From contig JASHRN010000042.1 in assembly GCA_030037335.1 (NCBI GenBank), positions 1-39,005 of the forward strand: 39,005 nucleotides of DNA, read 5' to 3'. This DNA comes from Candidatus Acidiferrales bacterium (GTDB taxonomy: Bacteria > Acidobacteriota > Terriglobia > Acidiferrales > UBA7541). Position 1 is the first letter of the stretch; each line of letters begins with the position of its first letter. The notes below the pieces were generated by a model. That model saw nothing but the letters and a program-made list of their open reading frames with translations. It did not search any database and was not told the origin of the DNA. Positions 1 through 8,769 of the stretch are shown piece by piece. The position numbers were made by a program, and so were the translations under genes.

Positions 1-207
1 GTTGCAGGCAAGACTGGCTTGGTCGTCCCTCACGAATCTGACGCCATTGCAGCAGCTCTGAAGATCGCGCTGGAAGACGAAGGGGCGGCACAGCGCTTTC
101 GCGACGGCTGCCCGGCAGTTCTGAAAGAACTGTCGTGGCACGAGCCAATAGCGGATATGAACCGTCTCTATACGGAAGCGATAGCGCACTCGCGGGAGTT
201 GGCATAG
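1..207 (+). CDS. Glycosyltransferase family 4, C-terminal fragment
   Basis: The reading frame is open from the window edge to a TAG at 205-207, so only about 68 C-terminal residues are visible. They begin VAGKTGLVVPHESDAIAAAL, which matches the GxTGLLVPPxDxxALAxAI motif that ends the sugar-nucleotide-binding Rossmann domain of GT-B (GT4) glycosyltransferases. A short helical tail with a conserved-looking SW pair follows. The protein would transfer a sugar in the glycan cluster that continues downstream. The next gene starts 2 bases after its stop, so the two are almost certainly co-transcribed. The specific donor and acceptor cannot be told from this fragment. Confidence 0.65.
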   Translation, partial: VAGKTGLVVPHESDAIAAALKIALEDEGAAQRFRDGCPAVLKELSWHEPIADMNRLYTEAIAHSRELA

Positions 208-209
208 TC

Positions 210-2180
210 ATGTGCGGGATCTGCGGCATAGTGGGAAGCGAAGACCGTCCAGAGACCGCCGAATGCGTGGCCCGCATGATGCGAGCTATGGTGCATCGAG
301 GTCCGGATGGCGAAGGAATTTTTGTCGCTTCGGGAGCGTGCATCGGCATGCGGCGGCTCAGCATTATCGACCTTCCCGGAGGCCAGCAGCCGATTTGGAA
401 TGAAGCGGAGACTCTAGCGATTGTTTTCAACGGCGAAATCTATAATTTCCGCGAATTACGCCACACCCTTCAGAGCGCCGGACATACTTTCCGCACCTCC
501 TCCGATACGGAAACTATAGTTCACGCTTACGAGCAGTGGGGTCGAGACTGTGTCCAGCAGCTTCATGGCATGTTCGCATTTGCTATCCTTGAGATGCCGC
601 GAGGCAAATCAAATCCGCCGAGCAGAATCTTTCTCGCGCGGGATCGCATGGGCATCAAGCCCTTATATTATGGTTTTTCGGAAGGCAAGTTTTTCTTCGC
701 GTCGGAAGTTCGAGCCTTGCTTTCCAGCGGCTGTTTCCCGCGCCGACTGTCCGCCTCGTCTGTTTCGGGATATCTCTCGTTCGGAGCAGTCGGGGAGCCA
801 GACACGTTGATCGAGGGAATTCATTCCGTGCCGCCGGGCTATTCGGGCTACGTATGCTGTGAAAGTGTTACCGCTAAATTCGAAGGAAAACCATACTGGA
901 CGGTTGCGGATGCGACGAAAAGCCTTCCAGCGGATTCAAGCGAATCTCCTCCGCTGCGAATTCGAGCCGCGCTGCAGGACTCCATCAGGAGACACTTGAT
1001 TGCAGACGTGCCCTTGGGTGTTTTCCTCAGCTCCGGCGTCGATTCAACCGCCGTCGCCGCCCTCGCGAGCAAGGAACAAGCATCGATCAAGACATTCACC
1101 GTAGCGTTTTCTGAGGAGTCGTTCAGCGAAGGAGCAGACGCCCGCGCGGCCGCTGAATACTTCGGTACAGACCACTCGGAGCTTCTTCTCACTGCAGATG
1201 AGATGCGCCTGCGTGTGGATGAAGCCGTTGCTGCTTTCGACCAGCCGAGCGCGGACGGAATTAACACCTACTTCGTTTCATGGGCAGCGCGTCAGGCCGG
1301 CTTGAAAGTTGCACTGTCCGGTTTGGGGAGCGATGAAATATTTGGAGGTTACTCCACGTTCTCCGATACTCCACGACTCGCATCGCTGATGGCTGCTTCC
1401 CGTTACGTACCACAGCCATTACGGTCCACTGTTTCAAAGTTCTTGTACTCAATAAGCAATCTCGTGGATCGTCCCGATGCTCTTCGCAAAGCCATTGCCG
1501 CGTTCCGGAATTCGTCTGATTTTTCACATCCATATTTCTACACGCGAATGCTCTTCGCTCCTAGGGATCTTGCGCGACTATTGCGAAATAAGCAGAACGG
1601 CGCCACCGAATTGGAATGGCGTCAATGGCTGCACCATGCTGCTGAAGAAACAGCGAACTTGGACGATTTCACCTCCGTTTCGTGGCTGGAAACTCGCTCT
1701 TATCTAGTTGACATGCTTCTTCGAGACACGGATACCATGAGCATGTGTCATTCGCTCGAAGTTAGAGTTCCTTTCCTGGACGACGAAGTGGTGCGAGCCG
1801 CTCTCAGTTGTCCCGAGACTGCGAAACACAAGAATGGCATGCGGAAGCCGCTCTTGATCGAGGCGCTTGGGGATCTGCTTCCGCCAGGTGCAGCACAGCA
1901 CGCCAAGCGCACGTTTACCTTACCTTGGAAATTCTGGCTACGTGGACCTTTGCGTGAGAAGGTGCAAAAGGGTTTGAGGAATTGTGACCCTTCCCTCGCG
2001 GAAGTCATCGATATAGAGGAAGTAAAACGAGTCTGGGAAGACTTCATCGCTGGGCGTACGAGCTGGTCGCGGCCTTGGAGTACCTTCGTTCTGAATGAAT
2101 GGGCGAAACGCAACCTGGCGGAAGCTCCAGCAGCAACTATGCCATCGAGTAATCGGACCGCGGCTTCGTCTGGCTCTTGA
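210..2180 (+). CDS. asnB: AsnB-like glutamine-dependent amidotransferase (asparagine synthase family)
   Basis: This 656-residue protein starts at the ATG at 210, so that after Met removal Cys2 (MCGICGIVG) becomes the N-terminal nucleophile of the class II glutaminase domain. The frame is open further upstream, but a longer start would bury this Cys. The glutaminase domain spans roughly residues 2-215 and the synthetase domain 240-640, with the PP-loop SSGVDS at 274-279 and LSGLGSDEIFGGY further on. Family members make asparagine from aspartate and ATP. In surface-polysaccharide clusters, homologues (WbpS type) instead amidate uronic-acid sugars. Its position between a glycosyltransferase and a carbamoyltransferase favours a glycan-amidating role, but that is inference. 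It starts 2 bases after the upstream stop, which indicates an operon. Confidence 0.9.
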   Translation: MCGICGIVGSEDRPETAECVARMMRAMVHRGPDGEGIFVASGACIGMRRLSIIDLPGGQQPIWNEAETLAIVFNGEIYNFRELRHTLQSAGHTFRTSSDTETIVHAYEQWGRDCVQQLHGMFAFAILEMPRGKSNPPSRIFLARDRMGIKPLYYGFSEGKFFFASEVRALLSSGCFPRRLSASSVSGYLSFGAVGEPDTLIEGIHSVPPGYSGYVCCESVTAKFEGKPYWTVADATKSLPADSSESPPLRIRAALQDSIRRHLIADVPLGVFLSSGVDSTAVAALASKEQASIKTFTVAFSEESFSEGADARAAAEYFGTDHSELLLTADEMRLRVDEAVAAFDQPSADGINTYFVSWAARQAGLKVALSGLGSDEIFGGYSTFSDTPRLASLMAASRYVPQPLRSTVSKFLYSISNLVDRPDALRKAIAAFRNSSDFSHPYFYTRMLFAPRDLARLLRNKQNGATELEWRQWLHHAAEETANLDDFTSVSWLETRSYLVDMLLRDTDTMSMCHSLEVRVPFLDDEVVRAALSCPETAKHKNGMRKPLLIEALGDLLPPGAAQHAKRTFTLPWKFWLRGPLREKVQKGLRNCDPSLAEVIDIEEVKRVWEDFIAGRTSWSRPWSTFVLNEWAKRNLAEAPAATMPSSNRTAASSGS

Positions 2181-2224
2181 AAATCATGCTATTTGCTCCA
2201 GCAAAAGGTGCAGCGAATTAGCCG

Positions 2225-4018
2225 ATGATCATTTTAGGAATCAATGCTTACCACGCGGATGCGTCGGCCGCCCTTGTTATCGATGGCCAGCTTGTCGCAG
2301 CCGTCGAAGAAGAGCGCCTCAACCGCGTTAAGTATGCTGCCGGCTTTCCTGCGCGAGCGATTCAATATTGCCTGGATTTCGCGGGAGTCAAGCCGTCGGA
2401 AATCGATCATATTGCCGTCCCTCGCAATCCCTACGCACGTTTAGTGACCAAGCTGCGTTTCGCAATGCGCATGCCGAGGTTTGCCATTGACCGCGCAAAG
2501 GTTGCAGCTCGCTTCGGCGGAATAAAGGAAGAGCTCGCATCCGCTTTTCAGATCGATCCCGCCACCATTCGGGCGCAGATCCATCGAATCGAACACCATC
2601 GTGCGCATATCGCCAGCGCGTTTTTTGTTTCTCCTTATGACAGAGCGGCCGTGCTCTCCGCTGACGGTTTGGGAGATTTCGCGAGCACAATGTGGGGCGT
2701 AGGCGAGGGTTCACAGTTGCATATCGAAGGCTCAGTCGCCTTTCCGCATTCCCTCGGTATGTTTTATACGGCCATGACTCAATACCTTGGATTTCAGAAG
2801 TTCGGCGAAGAATACAAAGTCATGGGTCTTGCTGCTTATGGCTCCCCGGCTTACTCGGAAGTTTTCTCCCGCATTGTTAAGGCTGGGAAAACGCTCGGCG
2901 TGCGCCTGAACCTCAAATATTTCACGCACCACAAGTCAGGCCCGGAAATGACTTGGAGCGCCTCCGGTCAGACTCCCGTTCTCGGAAGGCTTTTTTCTTC
3001 CGAGCTCGAGAAGCAATGCGCCCCATCGCGAACGCCGGAACAACCGATTGAGAGCCGTCACCGAGACTTTGCCGCCAGTATGCAGGCGCGATTAGAGGAA
3101 GTGCTGCTCGCGAATGTGAACTCTCTATATGAGAAAACAAAGCTGAAGACGCTTTGCCTCGCGGGAGGCGTCGCGTTCAACTGCGTTGCAAATGGAAAAA
3201 TTCTGGAGCAAACGCCGTTTGAGCAAGTTTACGTTCAACCCGCTGCTGGGGACGGAGGTCTTTCCGTTGGCGCGGCTTTTGCTGTCTATCACGAAAAGTT
3301 AGCGAAGCCCCGTTCTTTTCAGATGAACCACGCGTTTTGGGGGCCGGGGTTCAGCACATCGGAAATGCGAAATGCACTGACGAGCGAGCGCCAGCATCAA
3401 AACAGCCTTTCGGTTCGTGAGCTGGAGGAAGAGGCTCTGTTGCGCGCAACAGCAGCACACATTGCGCAGGGCAAAATTGTTGGCTGGTTTCAGGACCGGG
3501 CGGAATGGGGCCCGCGCGCGCTTGGCAACCGCAGCATCCTCGTGGATCCGCGTCGCGCCGAGATGAAAGAGACGCTGAACCGGCGCATCAAGCATCGTGA
3601 GATTTTCAGGCCATTCGCGCCTTCGGTTCTCGAGGAATGCGCGGGAGAGTATTTCGAGCAAACGCATCCCTCGCCTTTCATGACCTTCGCTTACAAAGTT
3701 CGCGCGGCGAAACGTGGCGTGATTCCGGCCCCCACGCACGTTGACGGCACCGGCCGTTTGCAGACGGTGAATTGTGATTCTCATCCTTTGTACTGGAAAT
3801 TGCTTCGCGCCTTTGGTGATTTGACCGGTGTTCCGGTTCTTCTGAACACTTCGTTCAATGATAACGAGCCGATCGTGTGCCATCCGCAAGAAGCTCTGGC
3901 GTGTTTTGAAAGGACCAAGATGGACGTTTTGGTTTTGGGAAATTTCATTCTGGAGAAAAAGTCAACCGAAAAATCGGATGATGAAGCTTCCGCTGAGGTG
4001 CTGGGAACGAGATCGTAG
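2225..4018 (+). CDS. O-carbamoyltransferase, NodU/CmcH family (copy 1)
   Basis: This 597-residue protein starts with MIILGINAYHADASAAL, the typical beginning of the Kae1-like domain of NodU/CmcH carbamoyltransferases. Visible hallmarks are the metal-binding cluster HHRAH at residues 124-128, KVMGLAAYG at 198-206, and LCLAGGVAFNC further on. The C-terminal YrdC-like domain carries GWFQDRAEWGPRALGNR at 420-436. The family uses carbamoyl phosphate and ATP to place a carbamoyl group on a hydroxyl, for example on Nod-factor sugars, tobramycin or cephamycin. Among glycosyltransferases the acceptor is probably a sugar of the polysaccharide or its lipid-linked precursor. It lies 44 bases after asnB on the same strand. 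All signature motifs look intact, so an active enzyme is expected. Confidence 0.92.
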   Translation: MIILGINAYHADASAALVIDGQLVAAVEEERLNRVKYAAGFPARAIQYCLDFAGVKPSEIDHIAVPRNPYARLVTKLRFAMRMPRFAIDRAKVAARFGGIKEELASAFQIDPATIRAQIHRIEHHRAHIASAFFVSPYDRAAVLSADGLGDFASTMWGVGEGSQLHIEGSVAFPHSLGMFYTAMTQYLGFQKFGEEYKVMGLAAYGSPAYSEVFSRIVKAGKTLGVRLNLKYFTHHKSGPEMTWSASGQTPVLGRLFSSELEKQCAPSRTPEQPIESRHRDFAASMQARLEEVLLANVNSLYEKTKLKTLCLAGGVAFNCVANGKILEQTPFEQVYVQPAAGDGGLSVGAAFAVYHEKLAKPRSFQMNHAFWGPGFSTSEMRNALTSERQHQNSLSVRELEEEALLRATAAHIAQGKIVGWFQDRAEWGPRALGNRSILVDPRRAEMKETLNRRIKHREIFRPFAPSVLEECAGEYFEQTHPSPFMTFAYKVRAAKRGVIPAPTHVDGTGRLQTVNCDSHPLYWKLLRAFGDLTGVPVLLNTSFNDNEPIVCHPQEALACFERTKMDVLVLGNFILEKKSTEKSDDEASAEVLGTRS

Positions 4019-4079
4019 CTTGGGTCGCTAGCAAAGTCTTAAAGGCACGACAGGCGTAGCGAGCAACTTGGAACTCGCA

Positions 4080-5297
4080 GTGCGAATACTACTTCTAAAC
4101 CAATATTACCCGCCGGACACTTCGGCGACGGCCAAGATGGCCGCAGCCGTCGCGAGCGCGTTGTCGCTGCAACACGAAGTAACAGCGCTTGCCGGACGTC
4201 CCTCTTATGATCCGGACGAACGCTATCCATTCTCATTTTTGCGCCGCGAGCGACGCAACGGGATCAACGTTGAGCGTGTGGGTTCCACTACATACTCTCG
4301 CCACCAGATGCGCCGGCGCGTTACCAACTATCTCTCTTACTCTTCGCTGGCGCTGGCTCGTGCGCTGACAATAAAAACAGATTTGGTCATGGCGATGACC
4401 GATCCTCCTTTCGCGGGAATCCTCGGCGCCAAAATTGCGCGAATGAAGCGGGTCCCTTTTGTGTACAACATTCGCGACCTCTATCCCGATATGGCAATCG
4501 GCGGCGACATCGTGCGGCCGGCTCGATGGGTCCGGAAGTGGGAGAGTTTGCACCGCAGCGCGCTTCGGCAAGCAGCGCGCGTGATTGTGCTCGGCGAGGA
4601 TATGCGCGAACGCGTCATCTCGAAAGGTGTTGATTCAGCCAAAGTCGTGGTGATTCGCGACGGAACTCCTTCTCCGGGACCAGTTCCTTCCTCGGACCAT
4701 CCTGCGGTCCGCGAAATTCGCGGCGAAGCGGAATTTGTAGCCCTTCATGCCGGAAACCTCGGTTTCTATGGTGCGTGGCCAACTCTGCTCAAAGCAGCTG
4801 CGATTCTCCCGCGAAATGGGATTCGATTGGTTTTCGTCGGTGACGGAGCAAATCGCCGGCAGCTACAGGAGTGGAACCGGGAATGCCCGCTCGTTCGTTT
4901 CCTTCCTTTTCGCCCAGCGAACGAAATTCCCTGCGTGATGGCCGCCGGCGACGTTCACATCGTTACGATTCGCAGGGGACTTGGCGGAGTAATTGTTCCG
5001 AGCAAAATGTACTCAATTCTTGCAGCCGGGCGGCCAGTCCTTGCCGTCGCGCCGGAAGACACGGATGTGGCTCGCATCGTGAAGCGCGAAAACTGCGGCC
5101 TCGTAGCGGATCCGGACAGCCCGGAGCAAGTCGCTGCCGCGATTCAGCGACTCAAAGCCGATCCGTCGGAACTCAATGCCATGGGTCAGCGCGCGCGCAA
5201 GGCGTCGGAGAAATTTATGCGGCAAAATGAACTCAACAAATTTGGGGCGGTACTCGAGGAAGCAGCACAATCTCACAGGGGACAGGGGCGCTCTTAA
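4080..5297 (+). CDS. Glycosyltransferase family 4 (WbuB-like)
   Basis: The start is taken as the GTG at 4080, giving MRILLLNQYYPPDTSATA and 405 residues. An in-frame TTG at 4068 would add four residues. The N-terminal beta strand followed by NQYYPPD is characteristic of WbuB/WbuB-like GT4 enzymes of O-antigen and capsule loci. The C-terminal donor-binding domain shows HAGNLGFYGAW, LVFVGDGANRRQL, and VPSKMYSILAAGRPVLAV near residue 320. The enzyme transfers a sugar, often an N-acetyl-fucosamine type residue in homologues, onto a lipid-linked acceptor at the cytoplasmic membrane. Its TAA stop overlaps the ATG of the next gene by one base (TAATG), implying translational coupling with the epimerase. 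Donor specificity is not visible. Confidence 0.9.
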   Translation: MRILLLNQYYPPDTSATAKMAAAVASALSLQHEVTALAGRPSYDPDERYPFSFLRRERRNGINVERVGSTTYSRHQMRRRVTNYLSYSSLALARALTIKTDLVMAMTDPPFAGILGAKIARMKRVPFVYNIRDLYPDMAIGGDIVRPARWVRKWESLHRSALRQAARVIVLGEDMRERVISKGVDSAKVVVIRDGTPSPGPVPSSDHPAVREIRGEAEFVALHAGNLGFYGAWPTLLKAAAILPRNGIRLVFVGDGANRRQLQEWNRECPLVRFLPFRPANEIPCVMAAGDVHIVTIRRGLGGVIVPSKMYSILAAGRPVLAVAPEDTDVARIVKRENCGLVADPDSPEQVAAAIQRLKADPSELNAMGQRARKASEKFMRQNELNKFGAVLEEAAQSHRGQGRS

Positions 5298-6310
5298 TGT
5301 GGAATGGCACGAAAGTTCTGGTTACCGGCGGTGCGTCGTTCATCGGCTCCAATTTGGTGGATGCACTGTTGCAGCGCGGCGCCGCGATTCGCGTTGTGGA
5401 TGATCTCTCCAGCGGCAGATTTGAAAATATTGAGACTCACGTAAAAAACGGCAAAGTCCGCTTCATCGAAGCAGATCTTCGCGAGCCTGGCGTCACCCGA
5501 GCCGTCATGAAAGACATTCAAGTTGTTTTCCATCTGGCGGCTGACCACGGCGGAAGAGGTTATGTTGATTTGCATCAGGCGGGGCCAGCCTCAAACCTGT
5601 TTCTCGATGGCATCGTTTTTTGGGAAGCGCTGAAGGCCGGTGTCGAGAGAGTCTGTTACGCATCTTCCGGATGCGTTTACCCGAATTTTATGCAGACCGA
5701 CACAACGAAAGAACTCTACCTGCGCGAGGGCGATGTAAAAGCTCCCTATGACGCCGACAATATGTACGGCTGGGCGAAATTGATGGCGGAAATGACTCTC
5801 CAGGCATATCACCGCGAGCACAAGCTCAGCACAGCGTCCTGTCGTTACTTCACCGTGTACGGACCCCGGGGCGTGGAAAATCATGCGGTGATCGCGATGA
5901 TTGCGCGCGCCTTTGTCGGTCAGAATCCGTTTGAAATTTGGGGTGATGGTCAGCAGATTCGCAATTGGACTTACGTGGACGATATTGTCAGCGGCACCAT
6001 TCTGGCCGCCGAGAAAATCAGCGATGGAACGGCGGTGAATTTGGGCACCATGGAGCGCGTTCGCGTGATCGATGCGGCGCAACTGGCGCTCGAATACGCA
6101 GGGAAGAAAGCCGATTTCAAATTCTTGCGGAACATGCCGACGGGTCCTGCGAATCGTGTTGCGGACAACGTGCTGGCCAGGAAGCTCCTTGGATGGGAGC
6201 CGCAAGTGATGTTCCGCGACGGCCTTCGCCGCACCATGGACTGGTATTTTGCGGATCGAAAGCCGGCGGAAGTGAAAGAACGATTGGAAAAAATGCTGAC
6301 GACGCGCTAA
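5297..6310 (+). CDS. NAD-dependent epimerase/dehydratase (extended SDR)
   Basis: This is a 337-residue extended short-chain dehydrogenase. The NAD-binding GGASFIG is at residues 11-17, with the acidic VVDDLSSG after strand 2. The catalytic YGWAK (Tyr157 and Lys161) is followed by RYFTVYGPRG and the substrate-binding IWGDGQQIRNWTYVDD. The stretches AADHGGRGYVD and ASSGCVYP resemble GDP-mannose 3,5-epimerase and GDP-sugar epimerases more than classical GalE. The product is therefore probably a nucleotide-sugar epimerase, with substrate undecided. It overlaps the upstream glycosyltransferase stop by one base and is followed 20 bases later by the phosphosugar transferase. It would supply a donor for the same glycan. 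Confidence 0.9.
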   Translation: MWNGTKVLVTGGASFIGSNLVDALLQRGAAIRVVDDLSSGRFENIETHVKNGKVRFIEADLREPGVTRAVMKDIQVVFHLAADHGGRGYVDLHQAGPASNLFLDGIVFWEALKAGVERVCYASSGCVYPNFMQTDTTKELYLREGDVKAPYDADNMYGWAKLMAEMTLQAYHREHKLSTASCRYFTVYGPRGVENHAVIAMIARAFVGQNPFEIWGDGQQIRNWTYVDDIVSGTILAAEKISDGTAVNLGTMERVRVIDAAQLALEYAGKKADFKFLRNMPTGPANRVADNVLARKLLGWEPQVMFRDGLRRTMDWYFADRKPAEVKERLEKMLTTR

Positions 6311-6330
6311 TTCACAGGGGAGAATCTCCA

Positions 6331-7413
6331 GTGGTACTGAGCGGTTTGACTGCTTTCGCTGTGGCATTGATGGCCTCTTTCGCATTGACTTGGCCTGTGC
6401 GCCAGTTTGCGCTCCACGCCGGCTTCGTGGACGTGCCAAACGCTCGCAAAGTTCATTTACGCCCAGTGCCGCTACTGGGCGGTCTGGCTATTTACGCGGG
6501 ATTCGTCATCGCTGTGGCCGTTACCGTGCCATCGGGGATGAGAATGCAGGTCGTCGGAATCCTTATCGCTGCCACGCTTCTCGCGATCACCGGTATTCTC
6601 GATGACAGCGGCAAACTTCATCATCAGGTAAAGCTATTCGTGAGCATGCCTGTGGCGGCGTTCATCTTGGTGTTTGCGGGCGTGCGCGCAGAAGTCTTTT
6701 CGCGGATTTTAGGCGGTGCAACAGGCGCTTGGCTCGATATTGTCCTGACGATTTTCTGGGTCGTCGGAATCACCGCGGCATTCAGCATTCTGGATCACAT
6801 GGACGGCTTGTGCGCCGGAGTCGCTGCGATAGCAGCGGCTTTTTTTACTATCTCAGCGGCTCTGGATGGTCAGCGGCTCGTTTGCACGCTGGCCGCCGCC
6901 GCGCTCGGTGCCTCGCTTGGCTTTCTCCGCTGGAATTTTGCCCCAGCCAAAATCTTCATGGGCGATGGTGGGGCGATGTTTCTCGGTTTTCTGATGGCCA
7001 CGCTCGGACTCAAGCTGCGTCCCACGGGATTGCATCCGCTCGCCGACTGGCTCACTCCGGTACTCATCTTGGCGGTTCCCATTTTCGATACCACGCTGAT
7101 TAGTATTTCGCGGGCTCGCCGGGGGATGCTGCCGTTCACCTCACCGGGCAAAGATCATACGGCGCACCGGTTATCAAACTGCGGCCTCGGGCACAAACGT
7201 GCTGTATTGGCAATGTACGCTTTGGGAATCGTTTGCGGCGGGCTGGCTCTCGCGGTATCGCATTTTTCTTACGTTCAGATAATCGTCGTTTGCTGCTTAC
7301 TGCTGCTTTTGGCAACGTTCGCGGTGATCTCCCTCGAGCGCTCGCCGTATGAAGACCAACGGAGTGTCCTCAAATCGTCTGCCCTGGAAAAGCAGCCCAC
7401 AGGAATGGACTGA
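6331..7413 (+). CDS. Polyprenyl-phosphate sugar-1-phosphate transferase (MraY/WecA family)
   Basis: The GTG at 6331 is chosen because AGGGGAGAA lies just upstream at about 6316-6323, although the frame stays open far upstream across the epimerase. The 360-residue product is almost entirely hydrophobic, with about ten membrane helices. It carries the family landmarks: KVHLRPVPLLGGLAIY near the N terminus, GILDDSGKLHHQ, the acidic FSILDHMDGLCAG, FMGDGGAMFLGF, and the cytosolic DHTAHRLSNCGLGHKRA. WecA-type enzymes load a sugar-1-phosphate from a UDP-sugar onto undecaprenyl phosphate, the first step of lipid-linked glycan assembly. This makes it the likely initiating enzyme of the cluster. The usual NxxDGxDG is here DHMDGLCAG, a modest deviation. 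Confidence 0.88.
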   Translation: MVLSGLTAFAVALMASFALTWPVRQFALHAGFVDVPNARKVHLRPVPLLGGLAIYAGFVIAVAVTVPSGMRMQVVGILIAATLLAITGILDDSGKLHHQVKLFVSMPVAAFILVFAGVRAEVFSRILGGATGAWLDIVLTIFWVVGITAAFSILDHMDGLCAGVAAIAAAFFTISAALDGQRLVCTLAAAALGASLGFLRWNFAPAKIFMGDGGAMFLGFLMATLGLKLRPTGLHPLADWLTPVLILAVPIFDTTLISISRARRGMLPFTSPGKDHTAHRLSNCGLGHKRAVLAMYALGIVCGGLALAVSHFSYVQIIVVCCLLLLLATFAVISLERSPYEDQRSVLKSSALEKQPTGMD

Positions 7414-7424
7414 CTGCCTGCCCT

Positions 7425-7452
7425 TTGCGGAACACAATCGCTACGGTATACT
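7425..7452 (+). promoter_or_regulatory. Candidate sigma-70 promoter for the flavoprotein gene
   Basis: TTGCGG at 7425-7430 and TATACT at 7447-7452 are separated by 16 bases. This would start transcription near 7459 and leave a leader of about 100 bases before the TTG start codon at 7558. It suggests that the flavoprotein/second-carbamoyltransferase pair can be transcribed separately from the upstream cluster. Confidence 0.5.
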
Positions 7453-7557
7453 GCATTTTTTGGAGCCAAGCGCCCTGAATGTCCTGGCAACCGGAGCCTT
7501 ACCACAAGCGATCATCACGAGATAGATAATCAAGTTCCCGTAGAAGAAGGATGTTCT

Positions 7558-8757
7558 TTGCCAGCTTCCTCAGATTCATCGAGCAATTTTGACACTCCGC
7601 TAGCCAGCCGCGAGCCGGTCGCCGTGGTCGGCGGTTCAGCGGCCGGATTCTTCACAGCCTACTTACTTGCGCGCGGGGGCGTTTCCGTACGAGTATTCGA
7701 GCAGTCTGAGCAACTGGATGCCGCCGAGCGCACCCTCATTGTCACACGCCGGATGAACGATCTCCTGGGATCCGCTGGCAAGGACAGCATCGTCAACGAA
7801 GTCCGGAGATTTGAGCTCTTCACCGATGGTCGGGCTGCGAGCATTGACCTTGCGCAGCCGGACCTCATTATCGAGCGTGCCAGGCTTATCCGTTCGCTTG
7901 CGAAACACGCGCAAGGAGCGGGAGTGCAAGTCCACCTCGGCTGCAGCTTCCGCAAGTTGATTCCGCGTAAGCAAAAAATTGCCCTCGAATTGCAGCACAC
8001 CGGCGGCGATACCTCGGAAGAATTTATCACCGACACAGTAGTCGCCAGCGATGGCGCTTCGAGCGCAGTTGCACACGCCGCAGGCTGGCCAAAGCCTCCG
8101 ACAGTTCCCTTGGTCCAAGCCATCGTTCCGCTGCCGAAAGATATGTCCGCGGACACAGTTCGCGTCTGGTTTGTGCCGGATGACACGCCTTATTTCTATT
8201 GGCTCATTCCCGAGTCGCCAGAAAGAGGAGCGCTCGGAATCATTGGCGAATCCGGCTCGGAGTCGCGCAAGGTTCTCGATGCGTTCCTGGTGAAACGCAA
8301 GCTTGAAGCGCTTGGCTATCAGGCAGCGCGCATTCCCGTTTACAAACGGTGGGTTCCGGTCGAGAAGAAAATCGGCAATGGGCGTGTTTTCGTCGTCGGT
8401 GACGCAGGGTCGCAGGTCAAAGTAAGTACCGTGGGAGGAATCGTCACCGGACTGCGCGGAGCGGCGGGAGTAGCGGAAGCGATTCTGAACCGGGGATCAA
8501 GTCGTGAATTGCGACGGCTGCGGCGGGAAATGTATATTCATCTGCTTATCCGAAGGGCGCTCCACGATTTTCAGCAGGAGGACTATTCTCGCTTGGTGGA
8601 TTCGCTCAATCTCCCGGCCAAACGTTCCCTTAGTGAATTCTCCCGTGACGAAGCCCTAAAATTGCTCTGGCGCGTTTGCGTTCGTCAGCCAAGGCTGATT
8701 CTGATGGGTCTCCGTGGCCTTCTCACTAGCCGCGGCTTCGCTCGGTCTAAGAATTAA
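7558..8757 (+). CDS. FAD-dependent oxidoreductase, geranylgeranyl-reductase-like
   Basis: The TTG at 7558 is supported by AGAAGGA six bases upstream; an ATG at 7551 is out of frame. The 399-residue protein opens its Rossmann fold with AVVGGSAAGFFTAYLLARGG at about residues 22-41. A second FAD motif, VFVVGDAGSQVKVSTVGGI, lies near residue 280. The GDAxGxVKxxTxGGI form is typical of the geranylgeranyl reductase branch of group A flavoprotein monooxygenases. Such enzymes reduce prenyl double bonds or hydroxylate aromatic or quinone-like substrates. Next to a polyprenyl-phosphate sugar transferase, prenyl-chain reduction is conceivable but unproven. It precedes the second carbamoyltransferase by 12 bases, so the two are co-transcribed. 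Confidence 0.82.
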   Translation: MPASSDSSSNFDTPLASREPVAVVGGSAAGFFTAYLLARGGVSVRVFEQSEQLDAAERTLIVTRRMNDLLGSAGKDSIVNEVRRFELFTDGRAASIDLAQPDLIIERARLIRSLAKHAQGAGVQVHLGCSFRKLIPRKQKIALELQHTGGDTSEEFITDTVVASDGASSAVAHAAGWPKPPTVPLVQAIVPLPKDMSADTVRVWFVPDDTPYFYWLIPESPERGALGIIGESGSESRKVLDAFLVKRKLEALGYQAARIPVYKRWVPVEKKIGNGRVFVVGDAGSQVKVSTVGGIVTGLRGAAGVAEAILNRGSSRELRRLRREMYIHLLIRRALHDFQQEDYSRLVDSLNLPAKRSLSEFSRDEALKLLWRVCVRQPRLILMGLRGLLTSRGFARSKN

Positions 8758-8769
8758 AAGTTCCCCACA

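Noticed and set aside
135-209. Longer N terminus of the AsnB-like protein
   Set aside because: It would overlap the upstream glycosyltransferase and move the catalytic Cys away from the N terminus, which must be residue 2 for glutaminase activity.
4024-4061. TCGCTA/TAGCGA inverted repeat before the second glycosyltransferase
   Set aside because: Six bases with a 26-base loop is expected by chance and has no T-run or partner feature.
5965-6330. Open frame upstream of the phosphosugar transferase
   Set aside because: It runs antiparallel in sense to nothing but overlaps the epimerase in another frame; the hydrophobic family start and the AGGGGAGAA site place the real start at 6331.
5591-6439. 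Long open frame on the minus strand
   Set aside because: It is antisense to the epimerase and transferase, has no recognisable domain, and is rich in Arg and His as expected from a shadow frame of a GC-rich gene.
7459-7510. SAM-I riboswitch in the flavoprotein leader
   Set aside because: It has CTGGCAACC, but lacks the other conserved S-box segments and the closing P1 helix.
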